64,000 bases of DNA, taken from the NCBI GenBank assembly GCA_003666485.1, contig CP032931.1, forward strand, positions 496,001-560,000, given 5' to 3'. Of the stretch, positions 16,405-24,829 are shown one piece after another (position 1 is the first letter of the stretch; every line of letters starts with the position of its first letter). The notes beneath the pieces are model-generated. The model was not told the origin of the DNA and made no database searches. It saw only the letters and a list, made by a program, of their open reading frames with translations. A program made the translations under genes and the position numbers. The stretch comes from Levilactobacillus brevis. GTDB lineage: Bacteria; Bacillota; Bacilli; Lactobacillales; Lactobacillaceae.

Positions 16405-17059
16405 TCAAAATTTACCCGTGCAATTTCCCAATGACCCGACCTCACTCAAGGCGCTAGACAACTTCCGGACGTTGATGCTGAATTACCGCAGCGCCGTGCA
16501 AGTTGTGGAGACCAAGATTCACTACCTGGACCAGGAATATCAGATTCAAAATGGCCACACGCTGGTCGATAGCTTGCAGTCACGGATCAAGTCGCCCGAA
16601 AGCATTTTGGAAAAGGCCCAGCGCAAACACCTGGACTTTAACTTTGAGTCGTTGCCCCAGCAGATGCACGATATCGCTGGTATCCGCATAATTGTGCGGT
16701 TTGAAGACGACATTTTGGCAATGGAACGGCGGCTGGAAAAGCAACCGGACATCAAGGTGCTGCAGCGCAAGGATTACGTGGCTAAGCCCAAGGCCAATGG
16801 CTACCGCAGCCTGCATTTGATTTTGGCGATCCCGGTCTATCTGGCGGCCGGTGTGCAGGCGGTCACGGTCGAGGTGCAGATTCGCACGATTGCGATGAAT
16901 TTCTGGGCATCGCTGGAACATGAATTGAGTTATAAAAAGAACGTGAAACATCAAGATGAACTGCGCCGCGAGCTGATTGCCAAGGCAGAATTGGTCCATC
17001 AACTGGACCAGGATATGAATGGCATCAAAAATCAAATCCGGGCTCAGGAAAATCAGTAG
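16397..17059 (+). CDS. relP: small alarmone synthetase RelP/YwaC (GTP pyrophosphokinase)
   Basis: The 220-residue protein is a single RelA/SpoT synthetase domain with no hydrolase or regulatory domain. Visible motifs: HDIAGIRIIVRF, the substrate loop KDYVAKPKANGYRSLHLI, and EVQIRTIAMNFWASLEHEL. These match YwaC/SAS2 of Bacillus more closely than YjbM/SAS1. It makes (p)ppGpp from ATP and GDP/GTP, typically under cell-wall or alkaline stress. It overlaps the MFS exporter gene by eight bases. Confidence 0.9.
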   Translation: MTNQNLPVQFPNDPTSLKALDNFRTLMLNYRSAVQVVETKIHYLDQEYQIQNGHTLVDSLQSRIKSPESILEKAQRKHLDFNFESLPQQMHDIAGIRIIVRFEDDILAMERRLEKQPDIKVLQRKDYVAKPKANGYRSLHLILAIPVYLAAGVQAVTVEVQIRTIAMNFWASLEHELSYKKNVKHQDELRRELIAKAELVHQLDQDMNGIKNQIRAQENQ

Positions 17060-17153
17060 GTTTGTTCGTAATGCGAGCTTGCAAACGCGTGCGCGAATGA
17101 TGCGGGTCCCCCTTAACCAATGATACGATAAATGCTGGAAGGGGTGGCGCGTT

Positions 17154-17546
17154 ATGTTTAAGCAAAAATTGGTGACGACATTAGCCGTAACGGCTCTAAG
17201 CCTGGGCGTGGGGGCGTTTCTGGTCCAGCCCCAAATGGCGATTGCACAAGGGGTGAGCGACCAAATCCCACAGGCCTATCGAGGCCACTGGCGGTTAGCG
17301 CATTGTAATTGGAACTTGAAAAAGGGGACGCGGCTCACGATTGGTGCCCGGTCGTTTCAGAGCAAATTTGGGACGTATCAAGGCGACCAACTGGGCGTTG
17401 ACATTGCCCCGCAGGCTATTGGGGTCTTTCAAGCGGCTAACGGCATGCAGGTTAGCCCGGAGAACACGTTGCAGCTCACGCATTATCAGCATCACGTGGC
17501 TTTGAAGTGGACCTACAACACTGGGGTGGCTTACTACATCAAGTAA
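17154..17546 (+). CDS. small secreted protein (PxxxRGxW family)
   Basis: The 130-residue protein has a signal peptide (cleavage near AIA-QG, residue 32) and a beta-rich mature part beginning IPQAYRGHWRLAHCNW. This opening and the general size match the small secreted proteins clustered at 42-45.6 kb (VPKSLRGTWY and similar), so I place it as an outlying member. GAAGGGG precedes the ATG. No function known. Confidence 0.65.
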   Translation: MFKQKLVTTLAVTALSLGVGAFLVQPQMAIAQGVSDQIPQAYRGHWRLAHCNWNLKKGTRLTIGARSFQSKFGTYQGDQLGVDIAPQAIGVFQAANGMQVSPENTLQLTHYQHHVALKWTYNTGVAYYIK

Positions 17547-17619
17547 GCTTTATAAGATAAATCATTAAATTTCGGTCGGATGGTTATTTCGCCATTAAGA
17601 TTGGCGAAACCAGATGCCT

Positions 17620-17668
17620 CCGCCGTCCACCGCGTTCCAGCTCATATTTGGCGAACGGTAGGTGGCAT
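17620..17668 (+). repeat. dispersed intergenic repeat, partial copy B (3' part)
   Basis: It contains CCGTCCACCGCGTTCCAGC, CATATTTGGCG and ACGGTAGGTGGC in the family order. It lies between the stop of the small secreted gene and the terminator at 17727, in sense orientation. Confidence 0.7.
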
Positions 17669-17726
17669 TCATACCGGGTGGCCAACCACCTTTTGTTGCA
17701 GGTTGGTCATTTAAAATTAACGCAAA

Positions 17727-17762
17727 AAAGTTTGGGCGCGTCTGTCCCAAACTTTATTTTTT
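17727..17762. terminator. bidirectional terminator between convergent genes
   Basis: AAAGTTTGGG pairs perfectly with CCCAAACTTT, with A-rich and T-rich flanks. It serves the secreted gene (plus) and the CadD-like gene (minus). Confidence 0.85.
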
Positions 17763-17805
17763 CCATGCAGTTGTGTTCGCACAGGCGAGTCTTAAAAGTG
17801 GCCGG

Positions 17806-18417
17806 CTACAGGAACCGTAATAATTGGGCAATCGTGCCGTTATCCAAGATGATAAACAGTCCCAGCCCAATGTAGATGGCCGAAATCACCCAGCGGTTGT
17901 AGCGCTCGATGAATTCGCCGATGCGGGGGAGGCAGGAAATTTTCTGTGCGCTAAAGACCAACAGATAAATCATGATGAAAAATGTCAGTAGCGTGGCCGC
18001 CAGTTGGGCGCGGTCGAGCGTCACGAAGTATGGGACGAATAGCCCCAGGTTATCGGCCCCGCAGCTGCCAATCGTGACGATGGCGACGGTCTGCGTCAAT
18101 TTGCTCAGGCCCTTGGTGTTCAGCCGCGATTCCGCGCGCTCTTCCCCCGTATCCGCCACGAACCAGACGCGAATCCCGAAGTAGATGGGAATCAGCCCCA
18201 GCAAGCCCAGGAGCCATTTCTCAGGCACGTAATGCAAGACGAAAGCAAAGAACAGACTCACTGCAATCAGCGTCAGTGACCCCAGGTATTGTCCCAGATA
18301 AATGTCACGAATCTGCCGTTTGTCCGTCACTCGCGCAAAGTAAATCAGCAAGATGACGAGTAAATCCACGGCGGTGGCGGTATATAGCATGATGGCGGTC
18401 AGGATGGTCTGCAACAT
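17806..18417 (-). CDS. CadD-family cadmium resistance transporter
   Basis: The protein (203 residues) has about five or six membrane segments. Motifs match the Cad family: an N-terminal AVDLLVILLIYFAR, YLGQYLGSL, a middle LLGLIPIYFGIR, and TIGSCGADNLGLFVPYF. Members export or sequester Cd2+ or related cations. I moved the start to the ATG at 18417, eight bases after AGGAG; the longer frame would begin directly on the ribosome site. No metal-responsive regulator is adjacent. Confidence 0.82.
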   Translation of the reverse strand: MLQTILTAIMLYTATAVDLLVILLIYFARVTDKRQIRDIYLGQYLGSLTLIAVSLFFAFVLHYVPEKWLLGLLGLIPIYFGIRVWFVADTGEERAESRLNTKGLSKLTQTVAIVTIGSCGADNLGLFVPYFVTLDRAQLAATLLTFFIMIYLLVFSAQKISCLPRIGEFIERYNRWVISAIYIGLGLFIILDNGTIAQLLRFL

Positions 18418-18500
18418 GGGGGGCACTCCTATCTGTAGTGAAAGCTCTTACAATTGCAGTGTAGCACACTTGTCGCCTGGATTGGAAACGAATTTTGGCC

Positions 18501-18531
18501 AAAATAAAAAGCCTCAGCGTCAGCCAAGGCT
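18501..18531 (-). terminator. terminator of the DUF2929 gene
   Basis: Read on the minus strand, AGCCT and AGGCT form a short stem followed by TTTTTATTTT. Confidence 0.65.
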
Positions 18532-18558
18532 CGGTCTATCGATCATGCTTAACGTGAA

Positions 18559-18768
18559 TTATTTTTCACTGGAAGCTTGGTCGTCACGGCTAAGTAGCGT
18601 GATCCCGTTGACCGCGATCACAGCGACAACTGCCATCCAGATCCCAATTTTCATGGGTTCCCAAGTCATTTGTTCCAACGTACCACCGATGTAACCCATA
18701 ACTTCGCCGAAGATAACGGACCAAAAGATCACGACTAAATTAGATTCAAGCCACTTCACACGTGTCAC
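18559..18768 (-). CDS. small membrane protein, DUF2929-like
   Basis: The 69-residue protein has two hydrophobic segments (NLVVIFWSVIFGEVMGYIGG and IGIWMAVVAVIAVNGITLL) and a charged tail. Layout and wording fit the DUF2929 (YjzD-like) proteins of Bacilli. A GAGGTGA ribosome site precedes the ATG. Function unknown. Confidence 0.65.
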   Translation of the reverse strand: MTRVKWLESNLVVIFWSVIFGEVMGYIGGTLEQMTWEPMKIGIWMAVVAVIAVNGITLLSRDDQASSEK

Positions 18769-19002
18769 CTCACAATCGTTATTAGTTTACCACGATTAAC
18801 GGCTGAGCGGGTAGTTAAGTTTTGCTTGGGTCAGATTTTTCTCTTAGGAATGCGTCTGGGTTGCGGGTTGACGTGAATTCAAGTATACTATGCATAACTG
18901 AAAATGAGATGGTTGAAGCGGCTGCTTTCAAGAATGGTGTCTTCCTTGGGTTGGGGGGACCGTTTTTGGCGGGCGCTTTTTTCGTGCAAAGGGAGGCAAC
19001 TT

Positions 19003-20199
19003 GTGGAATTATTAAAAGACTTAACCTTAATCTTATTGGCAACGACCGTGGTCGGCCACTACTGTACGCGAATCGGCATTCCGGCCGTCATTGGCCAACT
19101 GCTGGTAGGGGTGTTGGTGGGGCCTGCATTATTGGGCTGGATCACCTTGTCCCATTCATTGGAGGGCTTTGCGGAAATCGGCGTGATTATTTTAATGTTC
19201 ATTGCCGGTTTGGAAAGTGACCTACAACTGTTGAAACGCTACTTGAAACCGAGCGTGTTGGTGGCCCTCATGGGGGTGCTGATCCCCATGATTGGGACCT
19301 ACGCGGTGGGGATGCTGTACAACTTGGGCGTGACGGAAAGCCTGTTTATCAGTGTGATCTTTGCCGCAACCTCGGTCTCCATTTCCGTGGAAGTCCTGAA
19401 GGAAATGAACGCGTTGAACAGCCAGGAAGGGACCACCATCTTGGGGGCGGCCGTGGTCGATGACGTGTTGGCCGTGATTATTTTAAGTGTCTTGGTCAGC
19501 ACTACCGGTACAGCGGTCGGTGAAAGTGCCGCGCAGTCCAGCAGCCTGTTGTTGACGACGATTGAACAGGTCATTTACTTCGCCGCCATCTACTTTGTGG
19601 TTCGCTGGTTGGCGCCTTACATGGCCAAAATCGGCGAGCGGCTCATGATTCCGATGGGACCGACGCTGATGGCCATCATTCTGTGTTTCGGGATGGCTTA
19701 CGTGGCCGAATTGGTGGGCTTAAGCGACGTGGTTGGTGCCTTCTTTGCCGGTATCGCCATTTCCCAAACATCGGCCCGCTCAACGGTCGATCGGCACATC
19801 GAACCCGTGGGTTATGCGCTGTTCATTCCCGTTTTCTTCGTCAGCATCGGGTTGAACATGGACTTCAACGGCCTGGGCAAACAACTCGGCTTTATCGTCG
19901 TCTTAACGATTGTCGCCGTCCTGACCAAGTTAGTGGGGGCCGGCAGTGGGGCCAAACTCGCTGGCTTCAGCTGGGGTAGCGCCACGGCGGTCGGCGCTGG
20001 GATGGTCTCCCGGGGCGAAATGGCGTTGATCATTGCGCAAATCGGGTACCAGGCCAAGCTGATGTCGCCGGTGCGCTACTCCGCCATCGTCGCCGCCATC
20101 ATTGTAGCCACGCTCCTGGCGCCATTCCTGTTGCGGTGGACCATGGACCGCGTGCACCAGCATGACGTGGATCGGTCAAAGATTCGGCCGGCTGAGTGA
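19003..20199 (+). CDS. napA: CPA2-family Na+/H+ antiporter (NapA-like)
   Basis: The protein (398 residues) has about 12 membrane segments. The unwound-helix region and the paired aspartates of electrogenic CPA2 antiporters are visible in GAAVVDDVLAVIIL, with ATSVSISVEVLKEM just before. It would extrude Na+ in exchange for H+. I chose GTG at 19003 (TTG at 19000 is possible) because AAAGGGAGG lies nine bases upstream; the 33 codons before it are basic and unlike the family. There is no cytosolic TrkA/NAD domain, so it is not KefB-like. Confidence 0.85.
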   Translation: MELLKDLTLILLATTVVGHYCTRIGIPAVIGQLLVGVLVGPALLGWITLSHSLEGFAEIGVIILMFIAGLESDLQLLKRYLKPSVLVALMGVLIPMIGTYAVGMLYNLGVTESLFISVIFAATSVSISVEVLKEMNALNSQEGTTILGAAVVDDVLAVIILSVLVSTTGTAVGESAAQSSSLLLTTIEQVIYFAAIYFVVRWLAPYMAKIGERLMIPMGPTLMAIILCFGMAYVAELVGLSDVVGAFFAGIAISQTSARSTVDRHIEPVGYALFIPVFFVSIGLNMDFNGLGKQLGFIVVLTIVAVLTKLVGAGSGAKLAGFSWGSATAVGAGMVSRGEMALIIAQIGYQAKLMSPVRYSAIVAAIIVATLLAPFLLRWTMDRVHQHDVDRSKIRPAE

Positions 20200-20274
20200 G
20201 TAAATTTGGTTGTGGCTGATTGCTAAAATTAGTGAGATCAGGCGTTTGTTTGCGCACATTTCGACTGTGAGGCC

Positions 20275-20390
20275 ATTTTGAGACGCGACCTTCGGCTCAA
20301 AGGCGAGGCGGCGAGACCGCACCTTGGCTCGACCCGTCCGCCCACAGCGACCCGACCCATATTTGGCGGACGGTAGGCGGCCAGTCTCCG
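20275..20390 (+). repeat. dispersed intergenic repeat, copy C (lacks the 5' arm)
   Basis: It shares TTGAGACGCGACC and TTCGGCTCAAAGGCGAGG, CGAGACCG, TTGGCTCGACC, CCGTCCGCCCAC, CCCATATTTGGCGGACGG and TAGGCGGCCAG with copies D and F, in the same order. It lies between the napA stop and the terminator at 20440, in sense orientation. Confidence 0.8.
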
Positions 20391-20439
20391 CTATGAAGCT
20401 GTAAACGACTTTAGACGCCTAACATTCAATAACTGGACA

Positions 20440-20477
20440 AAAACAGCCACCGCTGAAAACGAAGCGGTGGCTGTTTT
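20440..20477. terminator. bidirectional terminator between napA and yfhO
   Basis: AAAACAGCCACCGCT pairs perfectly with AGCGGTGGCTGTTTT around an eight-base loop. Confidence 0.92.
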
Positions 20478-20481
20478 AACG

Positions 20482-23223
20482 TTAGAATTTACGTGATTCT
20501 GCGTGACGCGCACGTTCGGCGACTTCCTCGTGGTGCTTGAGGGGCTGGCGCCATTCGACCGTGAACCATAGTAGCGCGAAGACAATGAAGCTGGCCAAGC
20601 TGACGATGATGCCTAACTTGAGTCCTGGCGTGGTGTAGCTCAGGGTGACGTGGTTCTTGCCGACCTTCAGCGGCACGCCAATCATGCCCTTATAGTTTTG
20701 ACGAACAGGCAGCAACGATTGCGCGTGCATCACGGAACGAATCGCAACGGGGTGGCCGTTGACTTTGGCCGTCCAGCCCGGCGTGTTTGGCACGGCCAGG
20801 TACAGCAGGGAACGTTGTGGCGTCCCGGTTACATCACCGTCCAGCCAGGTGACCCCACTCTTGGCGCGTAGCTTGAAGCGTTGTTGTTTCAGGCTAGTTA
20901 CGAGCTTTTCGTAGCGATGCTGGTTGAGCGTGGCAAATTGATTACCATAACCCTGTAGCGGTCCTTGGGTGACGTAGCTGATTTTGAGGACCTCGCCCTT
21001 TGTATGCTGGCCGAGGTTGACCAGGTAGCGGTAGCCATCCGCGTTGATCGCTGGTTTCAGCGACTTGCCGTTGACCTTGAGGCTAGAGTACACGATGGTG
21101 TTGGCCGGCGAGTATCCGTGAAGCAAGCCCGTCGCGTTGACCCGCACGGTAAAGGTTTGGATGAAGCGCTGGTTGGGCAGCTCAGTCTTCTTGGACACGT
21201 GCTTGAGGTCACGGGACACGGCGCGGTGGGTTTTAACATTTAACACGGTGACGGGTGCCATCGTGCCTGGCGTGGCGCCCAATGCGGTGAGCACGTGTTC
21301 CTGGTTGATCATCGCGTTTTGGTCATCGAGTTGCAGACTGGCCAAACGGTTCGGTACCGCAAACCCAATGCCCGCGTAGGCATTCAACTGGTTGACGACG
21401 GGATGCTTGGCGGGGTTCAGGCGGTATTTCACGCCCATCAGCGTATCGGACAGGTGTGAGAAACCTTGGGTGCTGATCCGGCGAACGTTGGGACTGAAGT
21501 AGCCCAAGTCGTGCTGGAAGACCCGCGCCTGTTCGATTAGCGTGGAACTGTAAGAACTCACGCCGGGATAATTGTACATGACCGGATCATTGTAGTGGTT
21601 GTAAGCACCCTGGTAGGATTGCCCAATTTCTGCGTGAGAAAAGTCGATGCGGTGCAGGTTGGGTTTGGTCTTAGATGCCGACACCTTCGCCAGCGTTTGG
21701 GTATCGCGGTGGAAGTACTTTTCAAATTTCGGTTGCGACCCAAATTCCATCGTGTGCGTGGCAAGTAGGAAGTTGCCGCCCAATTCGGCGAACAACAAGA
21801 GGCCTAGCAAACCGATGCGGACCGGCCGCCATTCACTGACGAACAGGAGCATCGTGTTGAGTAACAAGAGCCCCAGGGCTGGCCAGACCAGGTGAAACGC
21901 GGGTTGACTGAGCACGTAGAGGTCATGGTTGTAGTTGGGCAGCAGATGGTCCCAAACGACCGGAATCACCTGGGCACTCAGGAAGCCGATGACCAGCAGG
22001 CCAGCTCCCCAGACCAGCGCAAGGACCTTTTGCGGGTCGTTCATCGACTGGGCGGGATGCGTTTGCCAAGCCCGGTAGGCCGTGACCAGCGCCAAAAATG
22101 TGAAGAAATAGACGTTACGGTACGGGAAGCCCGCGGGTTGTTGGAACATGTGCCAAGCCGTGTTCAGCAGCGTAACGAATAGTCCCAGGCCCATGACGAT
22201 CAACAGCCACATGGTCCGGTTCTTCTCGACCGCTTTAACTTGCGGCGAGACGAAGAAGACGATTAGTAGCAAGAACATCAGCGTGCCCATGAAGAGCGAC
22301 GGCGCGTGGTACAGGTGTGAGGCGTAGCTGCTAGTGCCCGGTGCAAACTGGGCCAAGACTTCCGGTCCAAACATTGGCGTCGGCAGGTAGTTATTTAAGA
22401 AAAAGTTGCTCTTCCCCGTCAGCAGCATGCCTTGTGCCGTGGGAATCAAGACGATCATCGACATCCCACCGGCCAGCAGCGACCCCAGTGTGAACTGCCG
22501 AATCGCCGGCCAGTGCATGTGCCAAACGTCCTTGAATGGCGTGGGCGTCGGTTGGTGTTCAATGATCAAGTAAATGAAGTACATGACGGAGAACAGACAG
22601 GTCATATATCCCATGTAATAATTGCAAATAATCGTGGCGGTCAGGCTAACGGTGTACAGCCCGTAATGGTGCAGGCTGACCAAACGATGCAGCCCCAAGG
22701 CCACCAGTGGCAGCCAAATCAGGGCGTCCAGCCACATCATGTCGTAGAAATACATGCTGACAAAGCCGCTCAGACTAAATGCCGTGGTGAACAACAGCAT
22801 GGACCAGCCGCTGCGCAAAAAGGTGTGGCGAATGAAAAACGCCATGGTCAGCCCAATCGTACTGATCTTTAAGATGATGATCCAGGTGACCGCAATCGGT
22901 AATTTGGTCGCCGAGAATGCAAAGATCAGTAGGTTAAAGGGACTGATGACGTAGTAGGTCAACAGGGGAATGATCCCGCTCCCAGACCCCAGCGAAAAAG
23001 AAAAGAGATGAAATTGGCCGTGCAGTAGCGTCGACCGTAAGTTTTCCAAGATGGGCACGTACTGTGTCCCCATATCACTAAATAATAGGTTTCGTGGGCC
23101 AAACGGCGTAATCTTAAGGTGCCAAAAAATCACGCACAAAATGGCGAACGGAATCAAAAATGCTCCCCCATACACCCAGCGGCTAACACGCAATGCCGTC
23201 AGGGTGTGCCGTTGTTGTTTCAT
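20482..23223 (-). CDS. YfhO-family membrane protein
   Basis: The protein (913 residues) has about 12-14 membrane segments, mostly in the first 500 residues plus one at the C-terminus, enclosing a large extracytoplasmic beta-rich part. YfhO proteins are GT-C-type glycosyltransferases or partners that put sugars on lipoteichoic or wall teichoic acid. Family signs include the early PFGPRNLLFSDMGTQYVP, the DMMWLDALIWLPLVALGL region and YPYRNVYFFTFLALVTAYRA. ATG at 23223 (MKQQRH) is chosen because GGAGGGG lies seven bases upstream. Confidence 0.88.
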   Translation of the reverse strand: MKQQRHTLTALRVSRWVYGGAFLIPFAILCVIFWHLKITPFGPRNLLFSDMGTQYVPILENLRSTLLHGQFHLFSFSLGSGSGIIPLLTYYVISPFNLLIFAFSATKLPIAVTWIIILKISTIGLTMAFFIRHTFLRSGWSMLLFTTAFSLSGFVSMYFYDMMWLDALIWLPLVALGLHRLVSLHHYGLYTVSLTATIICNYYMGYMTCLFSVMYFIYLIIEHQPTPTPFKDVWHMHWPAIRQFTLGSLLAGGMSMIVLIPTAQGMLLTGKSNFFLNNYLPTPMFGPEVLAQFAPGTSSYASHLYHAPSLFMGTLMFLLLIVFFVSPQVKAVEKNRTMWLLIVMGLGLFVTLLNTAWHMFQQPAGFPYRNVYFFTFLALVTAYRAWQTHPAQSMNDPQKVLALVWGAGLLVIGFLSAQVIPVVWDHLLPNYNHDLYVLSQPAFHLVWPALGLLLLNTMLLFVSEWRPVRIGLLGLLLFAELGGNFLLATHTMEFGSQPKFEKYFHRDTQTLAKVSASKTKPNLHRIDFSHAEIGQSYQGAYNHYNDPVMYNYPGVSSYSSTLIEQARVFQHDLGYFSPNVRRISTQGFSHLSDTLMGVKYRLNPAKHPVVNQLNAYAGIGFAVPNRLASLQLDDQNAMINQEHVLTALGATPGTMAPVTVLNVKTHRAVSRDLKHVSKKTELPNQRFIQTFTVRVNATGLLHGYSPANTIVYSSLKVNGKSLKPAINADGYRYLVNLGQHTKGEVLKISYVTQGPLQGYGNQFATLNQHRYEKLVTSLKQQRFKLRAKSGVTWLDGDVTGTPQRSLLYLAVPNTPGWTAKVNGHPVAIRSVMHAQSLLPVRQNYKGMIGVPLKVGKNHVTLSYTTPGLKLGIIVSLASFIVFALLWFTVEWRQPLKHHEEVAERARHAESRKF

Positions 23224-23565
23224 GAATACCCCTCCGTTAATCAATCAAAAATCATGGATTTAATGTTTCCAGACGGCGTTGGCGGTCGGCTAGTCGTCAC
23301 GCACTAGCATGATTGTGGACCGTAGTGGTTAGTCTCCCCAATAGTCGTTGGACACAACGAACTTACCCCAAGCATCTGTCTCTATAAGAATACCATAGCA
23401 AGTTGCCTTGATAAAAGTCTACCGCAAATTGCTGATAGTTCCGTGAGGGAGACGTTAAACTTCGCAAAAACTTAGCCTTTGGTAAGGCCAATAACTTAAG
23501 GTTCTGTTATTGTTAATGGTGTAGGGTATAATTTTACTTACCCGTGATGTGGTAAACTTTAGCCA

Positions 23566-23718
23566 GCACTGGTGAAAACTGGTGGGGGGCGCCCCGAGCC
23601 AAAGACCGGTCTCGGTGCTTGCTTTGAGCCAGAAAGTCGCTGTCTCAAAGTCACCAATTTACCAGCCAAGACCGCTGCTAAATTCCCCGGCTGAGCCTAG
23701 TTTCGCGCCACTCTCGGC
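23566..23718 (-). repeat. dispersed intergenic repeat, copy G (inverted, diverged)
   Basis: Read on the minus strand it shows GCCGAGAGTGGCG, GGCTCAGCCG, CTTTGAG with CTCAAAG around a 15-base loop, CGAGACCGGTCTTTGGCTCG, and a degenerate right arm, in the order of copies D and F. It is about 160 bases upstream of copy D, in opposite orientation. Confidence 0.65.
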
Positions 23719-23874
23719 TGACCGTAGTGAGCTGACAATGCAACTAGTTATAATTGTTACGTTAGCTGTTTATACGTTCCGGCTTCAACTGGGCATTTGA
23801 AAAGGTTGACACCAAGTGCACAAACGATAGGAAAATAGTTTGCATGAATCTGTGTTGGTCATGACCGCTACAGT

Positions 23875-24065
23875 ACCGAGAGTCCGTCAAATCTGAGCTC
23901 AGCCGTGGGAGTTACCTTAGCGGCGGGGTTATGCCGCTTAGGTAACTGGCGTCTTTGAGACGTGAATTTCGGCTCAAAGGCGAGGTGTCGAGACCGTTTC
24001 ATCAGGCTCGCCCCGTCCGCCCACCGCGTTCCAGCTCAGGTTTGACGGACGGTAAGGCGGCCAGC
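23875..24065 (+). repeat. dispersed intergenic repeat, full copy D
   Basis: Outer arms 23884-23899 (CCGTCAAATCTGAGCT) and 24033-24048 pair along all 16 positions with one G-U. Inside are GTTACCT/AGGTAAC (23911-23917 with 23940-23946) and CTTTGAG/CTCAAAG hairpins. It begins with CCGAGAGT and ends with GGTAAGGCGGCCAGC. It lies 70 bases before the response regulator start. Confidence 0.85.
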
Positions 24066-24136
24066 AAAGGAAAAAAGTTGCCAAAGAAACTATTAATGAA
24101 TTAAAACAAAGAAGAAATCTCAAGGAGGAATGCCCG

Positions 24137-24829
24137 TTGGGTACTACTGCGAAAGTATTAGTTGTTGAAGATGAAAAGGAATTGGCCGCTGATATCGTGG
24201 AATTGATCAAGCCAATCTGTGAAACCACGACGGCCTATGATGGCGAGCAGGGGGAATTTCTCGCGAGCCAGGGCGTATTTGACGCCATTATCCTCGACCT
24301 GATGTTGCCGGGTGAGAGTGGGCTGGACCTGCTGTTGCACATCCGGAACAAAGGTGTGAAGACCCCCGTCTTGATTTTGACGGCGAAAGATACGATTGCC
24401 GATAAGTTGCGGGGCTTCAATGATGGTGCCGATGACTATGTCACCAAGCCGTTCCACCGCGAAGAATTGTTGGCCCGTATGAAGGCGTTATTGAAGCGGA
24501 CAGGCCATTTGAACAGTAGCGATGTCATTACCCTCGGTCAGTTGGAAATCAACACCAGCAAGCATCTGGCGACCTTTAACGGCGAGCCACTGACCTTGAA
24601 GGGCCGCGAGTTTGACTTGCTGGCTTATTTGGTCGCCAATCCTGGGACCATCATTACCAAGGAACAGATCTTCAATCGCTTGTGGGGCTTTGATTCCGAG
24701 ACCAGTCTGTCCGTGGTCGAGGTCTACATGAGCAATTTACGCAAAGAATTAAAGAACGCCGGCAGCGACCTGTCGTTACGGACCATCCGCAATGCGGGGT
24801 ACATCGTGGAGGCCCCCGATGAGCAATAA
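24137..24829 (+). CDS. OmpR/PhoB-family response regulator (CiaR-like)
   Basis: The 230-residue protein has a receiver domain with the acidic pair E11/D12, phospho-acceptor D54 (IILDLMLPG), T82 and K104 (DYVTKPF). A C-terminal winged helix follows (LKGREFDLLAYLVANPG, WGFDSETSLSVVEVYMSNLRKEL, RTIRNAGYIV). Start is TTG, eight bases after AAGGAGG. Resemblance to streptococcal CiaR is by eye, and cell-envelope stress control is inferred. The histidine kinase gene overlaps its end by eleven bases. Confidence 0.92.
   Translation: MGTTAKVLVVEDEKELAADIVELIKPICETTTAYDGEQGEFLASQGVFDAIILDLMLPGESGLDLLLHIRNKGVKTPVLILTAKDTIADKLRGFNDGADDYVTKPFHREELLARMKALLKRTGHLNSSDVITLGQLEINTSKHLATFNGEPLTLKGREFDLLAYLVANPGTIITKEQIFNRLWGFDSETSLSVVEVYMSNLRKELKNAGSDLSLRTIRNAGYIVEAPDEQ

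Larger units (their letters stand above)
23224..24136. other. 913-base gap between yfhO and the response regulator gene
   Basis: Apart from two repeat copies (G, inverted, and D) I see no gene. The short open frames here fall inside the repeats. Promoters for both divergent genes must lie here but none is clear-cut. Confidence 0.6.
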
